Counted from the first letter of the stretch, positions 10,919 to 22,773 are shown. The stretch: DNA of 64,000 bases from Bradysia coprophila (GCF_014529535.1 NW_023503501.1:7332504-7396503), one strand, 5' to 3'. Notes: generated by a model from the sequence alone, not told the origin. A program made the numbers and translations.

Positions 10919-13083
10919 ATGTCCGATAGTTTGGAAGCCGAAGAGAATCTATACGAAAATGAATCAGATTTTGAGCAAGAGCCTGATACGGATGATGATG
11001 ATGATGACGAAGACTATGTAAATGATTTTACCAAAATCCGTGGGGTTCCATTCTAATGATAAAGGGTTTTGTTTACTAGGGTTCATCTTTACCAACACTG
11101 TCGGCAATCGATTATGTGAATGGGGCGAAATCGATTATTTATGCCAACGAGAATATCACCAATCAAAATGCTCTCGCAATCAATCAAAATCTTCAAGAAT
11201 ACCTGCGAGAAATGAAACGAAAGCTGGAATCATTGCTTTACAACGTTCGCGAAAAGTACAAATCAAATGAGGTGCTTCGAGAACGGCTAATAGACGAAAC
11301 GACCACATCGAAAAAAGACCTCAGATGCACGTCGTTCTTTTTCTGTGGTAAGCCATACTTCAAGCAAATGGATCTGTTTTCGGCGCCGGTAAACTCAGAC
11401 TACCTGTACCGAAAGAATGTCAAAAACGAATACTTTCCCATCGACCATTTGGACACGTTCAAGCCGTGGAGTGCAAAGGACAAACTGTTTTTGGTGAACG
11501 GAGTGAAGGAGCAATTGTTGACATTTTTAATGTCGAATCAGAGAGACGCTGCTAGAAATGTGAAGTCGAACACGAGACACGGAGAGAAAACGCGCAAATC
11601 GATATTGGAAGACCGGTCGCTGCAAAGTAAAAAGTTGACCGAATTATTCGAATTGGCCAAGGGAAGCAATTTTGTGATTGACTGGTTCACAATATCGACC
11701 AAGCATTTGGATGAACGACACTCAACACTGGAATGTATGGGAATATGGATGAACAATTTGATACCATCGTTAAACCGCTCGAAATGGACGGACCAGGACG
11801 ATGAAAAACTGCTGGGAATCGCTGACGAATATAATTGCCAAAATTGGAATCAGATCGGCAAGGAATTGAACGGTCGTTCCGGTTACGATTGTGTTATACG
11901 TTATCAGGGACTGATAAACGATCACAATGTATTGAAACATTGCCGATGGACGAAGGAAGAAGATGAGGTGTTGAGGGAAGCAGTCGAAACGTGTCGCATT
12001 GGTAGCTTTATACCCTGGACAAAGGTAACCGACAGACTGCCTATGCGATCGAAAATGCAAGTTTATCACAGGTGAGCTTCAAGAGAATGTCTCTCGCAAT
12101 ACCTTTTTCATTGAAACGATTCCCTTTTCAGATACATGTTCACCCTCAATCCGAGTATAAAGAAGGAGAAGTTCACAGTCGAAGAAGACTGCATCATAAC
12201 AGCAGCAGTAAAACAGTACGGCACAAACTTCCACAAGTTTTCTACGAATCTGCTACCCGGAAGAACTTTGGTTCAAATTCGCCATCGGTACACAAATGTT
12301 CTGAAGCATGTGGACAATTTCAAAGAGTGGACAGTCGAAGATGACATAAGACTGATGGAGCTCACAAAAGAATTTGGTGCCTCCGATTGGGTGAACATTT
12401 CCAAGCAACTCGTCCATCACACAAGACTCAGCTGTCGTTCACGTTACGTCACCATCTCAAAATTTTTGGAAAAGAATCCCAACAGCGAAGTGAAAGATGT
12501 GCCGCGACGAGCACGAAAGCTATCGACTAATGTAAAAGAAAACAATTGGATGGAAGAGATTGTGAACTACAAAAAAAAGTTGCACGCTGACGAAGCCGCG
12601 CAAAGTCGAGAAGGCCAGCCAGCAACTGCTGCCGGACAAGATTTCCACGAATTTTTCAAGTTTTCCTACAATTTCGAATTGAAGCAACTATGCGAAGCTG
12701 ACGAACCGGCTTCCGATAAATGTCGAGCCATCAGCCACATACTGCAGAACACTGTCTATCCAAAAGATCATAAACTGTTGTACGGTCCGACCGATTGCCG
12801 TATCGATATGGCATCGATGATCAGCTGTGATGATACCAAAGAATACATGCTGCCACCTAGTCGGAGCACAGCACTAATGCTACGTGGACTATCCGTTCTC
12901 TATCCGAATACGGAGAAAATGCCTGAAAGCGTTCCCGCAGACTCACCGGCCTTACAACTGTTTAAGAAACGATTTTTCTTGTTGCTGTATAGTTCGGCAG
13001 TTGCCTCGTACACCACAATGCCATCCACTCGGAGACAATCGACAGACACCGGCGATTCTCCAGCGAAACGGAGAAAATGCTAG
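10919..13083 (+). CDS. SNAPC4: snRNA-activating protein complex subunit 4 (SNAP190/Pbp95-like)
   Basis: Three exons (10919-11017, 11080-12071, 12132-13083) encode 680 residues. The family subunit binds the proximal sequence element of snRNA promoters for RNA polymerase II and III transcription in the nucleus. Residues 23-33 are acidic. A Myb half-repeat (about 232-262) is followed by four Myb repeats at about 268-316, 322-376, 377-424 and 429-477, each with the spaced tryptophans or aromatic substitutes: the Rh-Ra-Rb-Rc-Rd layout of SNAP190. The second repeat is split by intron 2. A basic tail ends KRRK. The ATG was chosen because it gives the acidic N terminus and a clean phase-0 GTAAAT donor at 11018. 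AATAAA is at 13147. The length is close to the fly protein and far shorter than the vertebrate one. Its last 55 or so codons were copied into the fragment at 18827. Confidence 0.9.
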
Positions 13084-13860
13084 TTTTGGATAATTTTGAA
13101 TTTTTAGTTATAATCGTACAGCTGTACTGTGAATATATGAAGAACAAATAAATTCTAATTCGGTTCATAATTGTTGATATACAATACGTTTTATGCGACC
13201 ATCATTGCTACCCAAGGTACCCGAAATGATGTTGGAAAGAATTGTTTAATTCCGTAGAAAAGGGCTAAAAAAGTAGAAAAAGTAGACTCAATCACATCAA
13301 CGGTTTGCCTCCTCACTATTCTTATCTAACTTCACCAACACACAATGAATTTGGTGATACCGTATGCTCATTCTGCCCACCACAACTTACATCTCATGAA
13401 CTTAAGTCAGTAAATGCCAAATAATAACGCAACAACGTTGATAGCACTTTGATTAGGTCACTCCATGCAAATGTCTCAACTTTCTCGTTTCAGCACTATC
13501 TTCCGAGCCAGATGAGTGTCGTTATACAACATTCAATCTATCATCAGCTAGCTCATTAATTATATGACAGTTTCATCTATCTCCTTCATAGCACATGTGG
13601 CACGAAGTATAAGAATGCTTTACTTAAGTGGGAAATTAGTGCGTATAGACTGTTATGATCAGAGCGAGAGAACCGAAGACTAGTTAATTAAAACTTGCCT
13701 TGGGGTACTTGTCAAAATATTGCTGTTTCTTTCAACATGTTACGTTGAGAGCGAGAGGACCGAATACTAGTCTATTATAAGTTGTCTTGGGGTACTTGTC
13801 AAAATATTTCTTTCGCTTTCATCATACCACTCTATGGGATTTTTTTCACTTCAACGATTC

Positions 13861-13975
13861 GGTTGGGTCTATGTAAGATAATTCATTTGAAAAAAAGTAA
13901 GCAGAACCTGAGTTATTGACTTCGCTATAAGTGAATCTGTTGGTTTGAAATGAATTATCTTACATAGACCCAACC
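13861..13975. repeat. Hairpin element with perfect 28-bp arms
   Basis: GGTTGGGTCTATGTAAGATA at 13861 continues for 28 bases and is matched exactly in inverted form at 13948-13975. This hairpin is absent from the corresponding part of unit B. It was therefore either inserted after the duplication or lost from B. Confidence 0.7.
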
Positions 13976-14133
13976 GACTGTTGCAAAGACGATATTACCA
14001 AAGAAGTTAGATAGCCTGATCCAAGGAGAGTAATAGACTGTCAGAGCGAAATACTGCCCGCCAGTAAATAGTAACTTGCCATCGGGTACTCGTCATTGAG
14101 AGCGATTTCCGACTAGTTAATTTTAAGAGCAAT

Positions 14134-14445
14134 GGACCCTTTGCAAATTTGTAGCCTACATTTAGGCGGAAAAATATTCGTATTTTAAGGGTTTTTCTAC
14201 ACCAAAATCTTTTTTTGAAAAAGAAAAACCACTAAAGCATGCAAAAATGTGTTACTTTTGAAAGTCTGTAAAGGTTTCTTCAAGTGTGGCAAGTTATCAC
14301 CCACAAACCAATTTTCCTTTAAAAGTAACCGATTTTTGCATGCTTTAGGATTTACTTTTTCAAAAAAAAGATTTTGGTTCAGAGAAATCATCAAAAAACG
14401 AATATTTTTCCGCCTAAATGTAGGCCACAAATTTGCAAAGGGTCC
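14134..14445. mobile_element. 312-bp palindromic MITE
   Basis: It starts GGACCCTTTGCAAATTTGTA and ends with the inverted copy. The arms are about 130 bp and meet near 14290. Only the right arm survives in unit B (about 20772-20885), so the element predates the segmental duplication and its left half was lost from B. Confidence 0.75.
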
Positions 14446-15959
14446 GTTACTTTTATGTCTTAATCTTAATCACCAGTCCAAATAAGAGGAATTACATACA
14501 AATTGTTTTTTATTTATTCGTGAATTTTTGAATGCTGACCCACAGATCAGTCTGGTTTTCTCTTTCCGTGAACACTCAATTTTCATATACCTACAGTTTG
14601 ACACATATTGTTATACAGAAAACTGACGCACTTCAAGCAAAATTGATCATAGTCAAGAGCTGACAAATAAAGTACTATTTTGTTTGTAAGTGTTGTTTTT
14701 ACAGTGTCTTGTAGCTGTCCACTGGGCAGTGCCCAGTTTCAGTACCCTATTTAGAGTAGTACCACCACCCATGCTTGAAGTTCGTTGAGAAAAGCTTTGT
14801 TATTCTGTAGACTCGCTATAATCTTTTTTCAGTACTTTATTCTTTACCCTTTATTTGCTGGTGATATAACTTCAATCCATGAAATGTCATACCAGTGAAG
14901 TTGGCTGACAAAAAATGCACTAGAACTGTAACAAAAAATTTTTTACTTTTACTTTTGAGCTCTTCAAACTGCACTTCCCTATCACATATTATTACGATTT
15001 GCGTAACAACAGTTAATAAGGTCACGAGTAAGCACATAATGCAATGTCGGATAAATAGGGTAAAACTACCAAATGCGGGCAACTACTGTATTACAAACCT
15101 TGTCTTTTCTTTTGTTCGTTCGAACAATCGTAATCAAATTTCAGCCTAAGACTACTTCAACTGATTTTCACAGATTTTAACATTGTTCACTCATACAAAC
15201 GAAACGGGTATGGTTATACTAAGTCCACGTATGCGCGTCAGTTTTGTTTGTATAAGTGAATCAGCTGAAAAGCAACTGAAGCAAATTTAGGCTCAAATTT
15301 AACCCTTTCCTGTAGTAACGTCACGCAAAACTATAAACTACAGCCACCTACTGTAATACGAGCTTGTTTTCATTTTGCTCGTTCGTAAGAAACAAAAACA
15401 AAACGACAATTCACGCCGTAAGTGTGCCTAAAATTTGAATTTTGAGTGAACGATTCGATGAAAAAGTGAAGCAAAAAATACATTTCAACGTTTCCTTGTA
15501 TGAAAATGACGTTGCGTTAGAAAAACTTGCGTGAGAAAGATTTTGAATTTCGATCGCACTTACGACGTGTGTTGAAATGGGTGCTTGTAATTGGTAGTTT
15601 TACCCTATGCAACCATGTCACATTAAATAGTAAGAAAACATGAAACCGTAACATGAAATATTGTTTTGAAGACAATTTGATTACTCTGAGGAAAAAAGGC
15701 ACAAAGTGACGATGAAATTAATTGATAAGGTTAGCAAAAAAAAAAAAGTCTGTATACAACGAACCATTTGAATGAAACACACATTCGCGTGGAACGACTC
15801 TATTGGTGCTGATAACATTATTTCTCTGAATCGCAATTTTATTTTGCAGTAGACAAAAAAAATGAGCAGTGCGCATGAGAGATAATATTGCTACATTCAG
15901 TGTGTTTAAGCAGTTGAAGCGATCAATAGTTTTTTGAATTTGATCTTACCAAAACTGAA
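14446..15959. other. Upstream region of methyltransferase copy 1
   Basis: No gene was found. Much of it is shared with unit B (for example GGGTAAAACTACCAAAT and GGAACGACTCTATTGG). The conserved stretch just upstream of the start codon (GAAGCGATCAATAGTTTT) may contain the promoter, but no TATA box is convincing. Confidence 0.4.
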
Positions 15960-16915
15960 ATGGATAATCCTGACGCATACAAAAATACAAAAGCTTTACG
16001 TGACGATAACCATGCACAGCTTATTGAAGAATTCACTCCCAAATTCAACTGGCGCTCAGATGGCAGAGATTCTGTGCTGGATATCGGATGTGCGGGTATG
16101 GTATCTTGTATGGTAGTTCAATCTCGAGGTAATAACTTGTCGTAAATTCTTAGGTGGTAATGTTACCTCTGGTCTTATTTTACCTAAATTACCTTCGACC
16201 TTTTCGAAATTGATCGGTGTCGATATTAATGACAACATGGTTGACTACGCGACGAAAAATAATCAAATTCCGAAGGTATCGTTCAAGAAGCTGGATATTG
16301 GAGCTGACATCAGTGAGTTCATGCATGAATATGGTCCATTCGATCATATCATTTCGTTGTTCTGCTTTCATTTGGTACCCGATCAAAAGCTAGCAATACA
16401 AAATGTGTATAATCTGCTTGGGACGAATGGTGACTGTTTTTTACACTTTCTGTGCGATTTTGATGGTTTCGATGTGCACAAAAAGGCGTATCCGAAATGG
16501 TCTCAATATATGGTGGACATTGATGATTTTATATCACCGTACCACCGTAGAATAGACCCAGTGAATATGATAAGGAAACATTTAAAAAATGCTGGATTCA
16601 GTAGGTACACCGTGGAGGAAAGACGGAAATGGATCGCTTATCACGATGTTCAATCGTTTAAAGGTAAAATTCGTGTTAACCAATCAAAACTTTATTGATG
16701 CAACATCCATTCCGTTTCAAGGTGCATTCGCACCAGTCATTCCTTTCTTCAGCCAAATACCAGTGGAAAGACAGGAAGAATATCTTGACGATTATGTGAA
16801 GTTCTCATTGGACGTTAAACCAGATCCAGGGGTGAAAGTGCACAATTTCAAGGCTGGACAAGATGTGAACATATTTGTTGCATATAGAACCGTGGTAGCA
16901 TTCGCAGAAAAATAA
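15960..16915 (+). CDS. Juvenile hormone acid methyltransferase-like enzyme, copy 1
   Basis: Three exons (15960-16095, 16154-16663, 16722-16915) encode 279 residues; both introns are 58 bp. It is a class I SAM-dependent methyltransferase. Motif I LDIGCAGGN (about 40-48) is formed across intron 1. An acidic loop-strand GVDINDNMVDYA follows, then FDHIISLFCFHLVPDQ and the VYNLLG helix, the arrangement of insect JHAMT, which methylates juvenile hormone acids or farnesoic acid at the carboxylate in the cytosol. Many JHAMT paralogues are uncharacterised, so the substrate is not assured. The ATG is the first in frame and matches copy 2. The stop overlaps AATAAA (16911-16916). The length is slightly shorter than the fly enzyme. 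About 94% identical to copy 2 at 22774. Confidence 0.85.
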
Positions 16916-17806
16916 AAAGATTATTGCCGATTGTGTTCTGATTCTGGGAGTTGGTGTGGTTTTGATTATACAAAAATTTCGTTTAACAAATGACGATCCA
17001 GATTTTCATATTCTGCCTTTTTGCTAGATACATAACGTGAAATACGTAATACTAAAATTCTGAACGAAATTTTTTGCAGAGTCAGGATTTACAACACCAA
17101 CGTATTGTTAGACAAAAGTTATGTGGAAACAATCGCAAATCGAATCGAATCACTCGACAATTTAAATACCAATTTTCAAGTTTTGTGTTAACAGCAAAAC
17201 ATAAGGTCTCCTAAACCCTTCAATTTTTACAAACCGATAATAACAATTTCTTACATCGGAAATGGAATATTGTTAAAAAAAAGTACATGTTAAGACATCT
17301 CTAAGTTGATCGCAAACGTTTTTTTAAACTTAATTTAGTTGATTCATCAGAACAAGGTGGCTTCCTCCCGTACTTACAAGAGAAATTTTTATGTACAAAA
17401 CTTTTTGTATAGGGGCCTCATATAGCCTAAGGTCTAAGTCTATAATCTGGGCATGAAGCGTTCAAACACGGTATTTGAGTATAGTTGGTAGGGTGAGGAA
17501 TGCACAAATATTTATTTGTTGTCACGAATGAAATCGAATCATAGGGAACCAATACAAGCAATGAATTTGTATACTGATATATAATTTCCTGGAATTTCCT
17601 GGAATTTCCTGGAATTGCTTTAAAAGCGCTCTGGGACGAGTGGAACAAACGAAGTACTGTCTTTGATAGAGTAAATTGATATAATCTTATTTTGTAAATT
17701 CTACTGAATTGACCAGATAAATGGAAAACAAGAATAGTGTGGTCTTTTTTCTTTCAATTTTCTCAATTCAGGAGCTACCAACTGCCAAATAAGTGAGTTA
17801 TAAATA

Positions 17807-17946
17807 GGCAAGGTAAATATAGTGAGGAGATAATGCCATATACAACCGAATCAGATGTGCAGTGCAACGAAAGTTTGCTATAAAGCGAAATATTGTGCTA
17901 GGCCGCGCGTCTGAATGACATTACCTCCGCCTATATATTTACCTTG
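17807..17946. repeat. Palindromic repeat with CAAGGTAAATATA ends
   Basis: The left end (CAAGGTAAATATAGTGAGGAG) is inverted at the right end (CTCCGCCTATATATTTACC). The same left end occurs at about 404-468. The interior includes a CG-rich spot (GGCCGCGCG) unusual for the window. Confidence 0.55.
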
Positions 17947-17998
17947 TAAATAGGCAAGCAGGAACAGTAAACATATACACCAACTTTCTATCAGTTTC

Positions 17999-18070
17999 GT
18001 AGTCAACTACCAATTTAGTATTCAACTACCAATTTAGTATTCAACTACCAATTATAATATTGGTAGTTAA
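17999..18070. repeat. Short tandem array, period 22 bp
   Basis: Three copies of a unit containing CAACTACCAATTTAGTATT are followed by an inverted partial copy (TTGGTAGTTAAC). The CAACTACC motif continues through the neighbouring direct repeats. Confidence 0.6.
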
Positions 18071-18081
18071 CTGTTCGCTAC

Positions 18082-18190
18082 CAACTACCAAATTTTCGTA
18101 TTGCAATGCCAACTATGAGCAATGGGTTATCAGATAACAAATAATTATTATTTGCCTGGTGTTCATTTGCTCATAGTAGCATTGCAATTT
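18082..18190. repeat. Direct repeat, left copy
   Basis: About 110 bp (CTACCAACTACCAAATTTTC, then GCAATGCCAACTATGAGC, ending TAGCATTGCAATTT). It is repeated with few changes at 18636-18748. The two copies flank repeat R copy 2, which looks like an insertion into or duplication around this sequence. Confidence 0.65.
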
Positions 18191-18300
18191 ATCATCGTGG
18201 TAGCCAACTACCAAATTCTCGAGTTACAAATAGACAAGCAGGCAGAATAGTTGCATCAGTCGGTGCGAAACTCTCGAATAGTAAACATCTCGTAGGCAAT

Positions 18301-18609
18301 TAATAAATGATGGAATTTGTTTATGTACTGTCCGTTTGACAAGAGGATCGCCACGGTTCAGCAGGGGTTTTGAACATTTGTTTTTTACACGTTGGCACAC
18401 GTGCTCTTGTCAGATTCAAGATTCTTTTTACGAAGGTTACGCTGATTATATTTTGTGAAAAAGGCCAATACCTTGCAAATATGTCACATCTTGGACAGAA
18501 TTTGACACTGCAATATCTGCAACATGAAAAAACTAAATGTTCGAAACCCCCTGAAACCCCGTGCTTCCACCTACGTAATATACACAAACTAGGTGAGCCA
18601 ATCTTAATT
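18301..18609 (-). repeat. Dispersed repeat R, copy 2
   Basis: Nearly identical to 7917-8219 in inverse orientation, including an open frame on both strands. High identity indicates recent activity. Ends are at about AATGATGGAATTTG and GTGAGCCAATCTT, with no terminal inverted repeat, so it may be a SINE-like or truncated element. Confidence 0.7.
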
Positions 18610-18635
18610 TATTCGGTTGTCAACTACCATCGAGG

Positions 18636-18748
18636 TAGCCAACTACCAAATTTTCGAATTGCAATGCCAACTATGAGCGATTGGTTATCAGATAACAAAT
18701 AATTATTATTTGCCTGGTGTTGATTTGCTCATAGTAGCATTGCAATTT
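18636..18748. repeat. Direct repeat, right copy
   Basis: Right partner of 18082-18190. It ends just before the SNAPC4 fragment that starts unit B. Confidence 0.65.
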
Positions 18749-18826
18749 TGAATCAAGGCTGTTATCGTCTCATTTTTGATTTGTGACATAGACACATGGA
18801 CGGATAGATGAAGTGTCCACAATAGG

Positions 18827-19035
18827 GAATGCCAGAAATCGTTTCCGCAGACTCACCGGCCTTACAACTGTTTAAGAAACGATTATTTTTTTACTTTATA
18901 GTTCGGCATAGTTGCCCCGTACACCACAATGCCATCCACTCGGAGACAATCGACCGACACCGACGAAGAAAAAACGCAAAACTAAGAAAGTGCTGTACTG
19001 TGAATATATGAAGAACAAATAAATTCGGTTCATAA
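18827..19035 (+). pseudogene. Truncated SNAPC4 3' fragment
   Basis: The fragment aligns with the last 55 or so codons and 3' UTR of the intact gene (12918-13150), sharing for example CGCAGACTCACCGGCC and CACCACAATGCCATCCACTC. It has a two-base insertion after TTCGGCA, a deletion in the basic tail and in-frame stops, and lacks all upstream exons. It cannot be functional. It marks the left junction of duplication unit B. The 3' UTR and AATAAA are also copied. Confidence 0.85.
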
Positions 19036-19231
19036 TTGTTGAGGTATAATACTTTTTATGCGACCATCATTGCCACCCAAGGTACCCAAAATGATATTGG
19101 TAAGAATTATTTCCTAGCAGAGTTAGCAAAAAGTAGACTCAACTAATTATTCACATCAACGGTTTCCTTCCTCACTATTCTTATCTAACTTCTCCAACGC
19201 TCAATGATGATACCAGTGCCGAGAAATTTCG

Positions 19232-19962
19232 CGCCGCGCAAGATTCTTACACTAGATGTGGAATCTCGCGCCCATACATTTTCGATTTTACATTTTCAAT
19301 AAGGAAAAAGTAAAAATGGATGCGAACTCGATTCTCAGTATTTTTCGACCAGCAGAATATTGAAATTGTGGGCGAACTTGATTTTGTGCACCTTTCGAAT
19401 AACAGAAAATTGAAATTGGGTGCGAACTCGATTCTGGGCACTTTTTCATAAACTAAAAATTAGAAATGGGTGCGAACTTAATTTTGGGCACTTTTCGAGT
19501 AAAAGAAAATTGGAAATGGGTGCTAATTCGATTTTTGGTTTTTACACCGATACCACCGATACTGTGAAATGAAAGGGGAAGGAGTTTTGTTCGTTCCCAG
19601 GGAATTCGTACTTTTACGAAATGTAGCGTAGAGGCGTTTTGTTCGTTCTTAGGAAATTCATCCTTTTACAAAATGTAAAATAAAGGCCTTTCGTTCATTC
19701 ATGGAGTTCATCATTTTATGAAAGATACCCTAAGGGCCTTTTTGTCCTTTTTCTCAAAATCGAGTTCGCATCCAATTCCAATTTTCAGTTTATCAAAAAA
19801 GTGATCAAATTCGAGTTCGCACCCAATACCAATATTCAGCTGGTCGAAAAATACTGAAAATCCAGGTCGCACCCATTTCCACTTTTTCTTTAAATTGAGA
19901 AAATTCAAAATATAAAACCGAAAATGGGCGCGAGATTCCACCTCTAGTGTAGGAATTCTACC
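19232..19962. mobile_element. Foldback element with internal tandem repeats, inserted in unit B
   Basis: The terminal inverted repeats of about 34 bp include ACACTAGATGTGGAATCTCG on the left and its counterpart on the right. Both arms consist of a unit of about 57 bp containing GGGTGCGAACTCGATTTTGG, repeated roughly four times on the left and inverted on the right. Unit A has uninterrupted sequence at this position (13350-13380), so the insertion followed the duplication. The reading frames on the minus strand are repeat artefacts. Confidence 0.7.
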
Positions 19963-21502
19963 CACCACAACTTACATCTCATGAACTTAAGTATGCATAT
20001 TGCGTCAAACTGATTTATGTAACAGGAACTGCTCAAGGTTATATAATCGTTGAATGCCGGCTGAAAATAGCAAACCTCGATATCAAATTCGGACGAAATA
20101 AGAAACGAATAAAAAAAAGTTCAACGTCTTACAAATTTACATACATGGTAACTTATCGTTAATGTTATCATACTAGTGCACTCATGCTATCATGTATAGG
20201 AGTTCCGTTCTCTTTGCAATCTGTGAACTGACCTACAATGTCTGAAAAGTTAGAAGAAAAGATTGTACGAAAAGTGTTGATAATTTTGGCATATAATAAA
20301 GCAACAATGTTGATATCACTTTGATTTAGGTCACTCCACGCAACAGTCAATCTATCATTAATTATTTGACAGTTTCATCTATCTCGTCAAAGCACTGCTC
20401 CTAGCATGAACATAAGAAATATTTGGAGGCTGATGAAGTCACAGTAGGCACTGCGATTTTTTCGTAAAGATAGATGACTTGTTTTCGTTGTATGAGTTAA
20501 AACACACAATACAATCAATCTTAAGCGGTAGCTCTCATCACAAAAGCCTCCAAATTGGACATTTGTCAAAGAAGTGTTCATGCTAGGAGCATTGCGTTGA
20601 TCTCGTTCATAGCACATGTGGCACGAAGTATTAGTGTGTGTGTGTGTGTGAAGATGATATTACAGAAGAAGTTATATAGCCTGATCCAAGGAGAGTAATA
20701 GACTGTCAGAGTGAAAATACCGCCCACCAGTAAATTATAGCTTACTATCAGGTACTCGTCATTGAACACACTTTTGCGTGCTTTAATGGTTTCACTTTAA
20801 AAAAAATATTTTGGTTCAGAGCAATCACGTCAAAAAACAAATATTTTCCGCCTAAATATAGGCCACAAATTGGCAAAGGGTCCTTTACTATTAAGTGAAT
20901 CATCAGTCTAAATAACAGGAATTACATGCAAATTGAGACTAAGCTTACTCTCAATGCTTTTTATTTATTCATGAACTTTTGACAGCTGACCACCGATCAG
21001 TCTGGCCTTCTCAACTGCCAGGAATTCGGCTCAGTCAGTTTTCCACGGAATTAATTGTTAAGTGAAACGAGGTTTATTTTAATTTCATTGTTTAGCCATG
21101 AATATGACTGGTCTAACGGTCGAATGCACGGGCCAATAAATTACTTTTGATAAACAAGAGTTTCATTTGGTCTGGAATACAGGCTACACAATAAACAAGA
21201 AATTGAAGTATCAACGACCAGCAAATACAACAAACTTGCAAATAGCAGTGAAGTTGTCTCACAAAAAATGTACTAGAACTGTAATAAAAATTCACAAAAT
21301 TTTGTTACTTTTGAGGTATCCAAACAGCACTTCCCTATCACATATTATTATTACAATTTGCGTAGCAACAGTTAATAAGGTCGCCAGTAAGCACATAAGT
21401 AAGCACATAATGTGTTGTCGTATAAATAGGGTAAAACTACCAAATTCGGGCAACTACTGTACGACAGACCCTATATTGTCTTTTCTTTTGTTCGTTCGAA
21501 CC
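19963..21502. other. Unit B sequence without genes
   Basis: It matches unit A in blocks (20650-20885 with 13985-14445; 21220-21480 with 14895-15110). Other parts were inserted or diverged, including a GT microsatellite at 20635-20651. Nothing coding is visible. Confidence 0.45.
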
Positions 21503-21693
21503 AAACACTGAAGGTAATGCGAATGCGCAAAAACATGCAGATATCAGGTGAATTTGTGGTGAGTTTAAGGTATATTGATACACATACAGCACGTCGTGAA
21601 TGTATGTATTAGCGTCATAAGAAATTCACGCGAAAGTTTGGATCCGTATTTCTTGCTATTCGCTGAGAGTTCACTTTACCTCAGTATGTTTAT
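21503..21693. repeat. Short element with ACACTGAAGGTAATGC end
   Basis: This segment interrupts unit A homology at the GTTCGAA site (15120 in A). The left end AAACACTGAAGGTAATGC is the terminus of the neighbouring element at 21850, but the right end is only a weak inverted match. Confidence 0.5.
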
Positions 21694-21849
21694 ATGGTTC
21701 GAATAAGCGCAATCAAATTTCAGCATAACACTACTTCAACTGATTTTCACGTTGTTTACTCATACAACTTAACAGCACACGTATGTGCACATGTTTTGTT
21801 TGTATTCGAGTGGATCAGCTGAAAAGCAACTGAAACAAATTTCGGCTCA

Positions 21850-22197
21850 AATTTGCAAAGTATATAAACGCTGAAGGTAATGCAGCCCCTCAGCGGATCA
21901 GAGAAATTAAAGATCCAAACTTTCAGGTGAATTCATTTTCGTATGTTGTCTAACTTAGTCTTGTACAACATGACAGCCCCAAATCCTTCCACTTCATCAC
22001 TAAATACAACTTGACGCAAACGAATTTTATATGATTGCAATATAACGCCGCTAAATCGATCCAAATTCACCACTAGATGCAACTTGACGCAAACCAATTC
22101 AATACGTGTGCAACATGACGGAGCTAAAATTCACCTGAAAATTTGGATCCGTGTGTAACTGTGGATTTGCATTACCTTCAGTGTTTATATATACTTT
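21850..22197. mobile_element. MITE with AAGTATATAAAC-type inverted ends
   Basis: The left end GCAAAGTATATAAACGCTGA and the right end TCAGTGTTTATATATACTTTGG are inverted copies that continue into GGTAATGCA / TGCATTACC. AAATTT flanks both sides and unit A lacks the insertion, consistent with a post-duplication transposition. Confidence 0.65.
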
Positions 22198-22773
22198 GGA
22201 AATTTAGTCCTTCCCTGAAATAACGTCGCGAGTAAGCATGTCGTGTAAATAGGGTAAAACTAGCAATTACATTTACCGACTGTAATACGAACCTCCGAGC
22301 GAACCTCCTATTGTCTTTCCTTTTGCTCGTCCGTAAGAAACAAAAAGAAAACGACAATAGAGTGCTCGTATTGAATTGGGTGCTAGTAATTGGTAGTTTT
22401 AACCTATGTAACCATGTCACATTAAATAGTAAGAAAACATGAAACCGTAACATGAAATATTGTTTTGAAGACAATTTGATTACTTTGAGGAAAAGAGCAC
22501 AAAGTGACAATAAAGGTAATTGTTAAGGTTAGCAAAAAACAAAGTCCGTATACAACGAACCATACATTCATTTAAAACACGTCCATTCGCGTGGAACGAC
22601 TCTATTGGCGCTGATAATACTATTTTTCTGAATCGCAATTTTCCTTTGGGTGAATCTTGTAGTCAAAATTAAAAAGGGAGCAGTGCGAATAAGAGATAAT
22701 ATTGCTAGACACACACTTTGTGAGCAATTGAAGCGATCAATAGTTTTGTGAACTTAATCTTACCAAAATTGAA

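Larger units (their letters stand above)
12918..17050 (+). repeat. Segmental duplication, unit A
   Basis: This block runs from within the SNAPC4 3' coding end to just past methyltransferase copy 1. It reappears in the same order and orientation at 18827-23858. Shared landmarks include the SNAPC4 tail, the CCTGATCCAAGGAGAGTAAT segment (14016 and 20682), the 3' half of the hairpin at 14134 and the whole methyltransferase gene. Unit A carries the intact SNAPC4 end, so it is the ancestral position. Confidence 0.85.
16917..18826. other. Spacer between duplication units, repeat-filled
   Basis: No gene. Unit A homology fades near 17050. Then come unique A+T-rich sequence, a GGAATTTCCT triplication (17585-17615), a palindromic repeat, an ACTACCAATTTAGTATTCA tandem array, repeat R copy 2 and two direct repeats. 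A block near 17695 (GAATTGACCAGATAAATGG) recurs at 28577. Confidence 0.5.
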
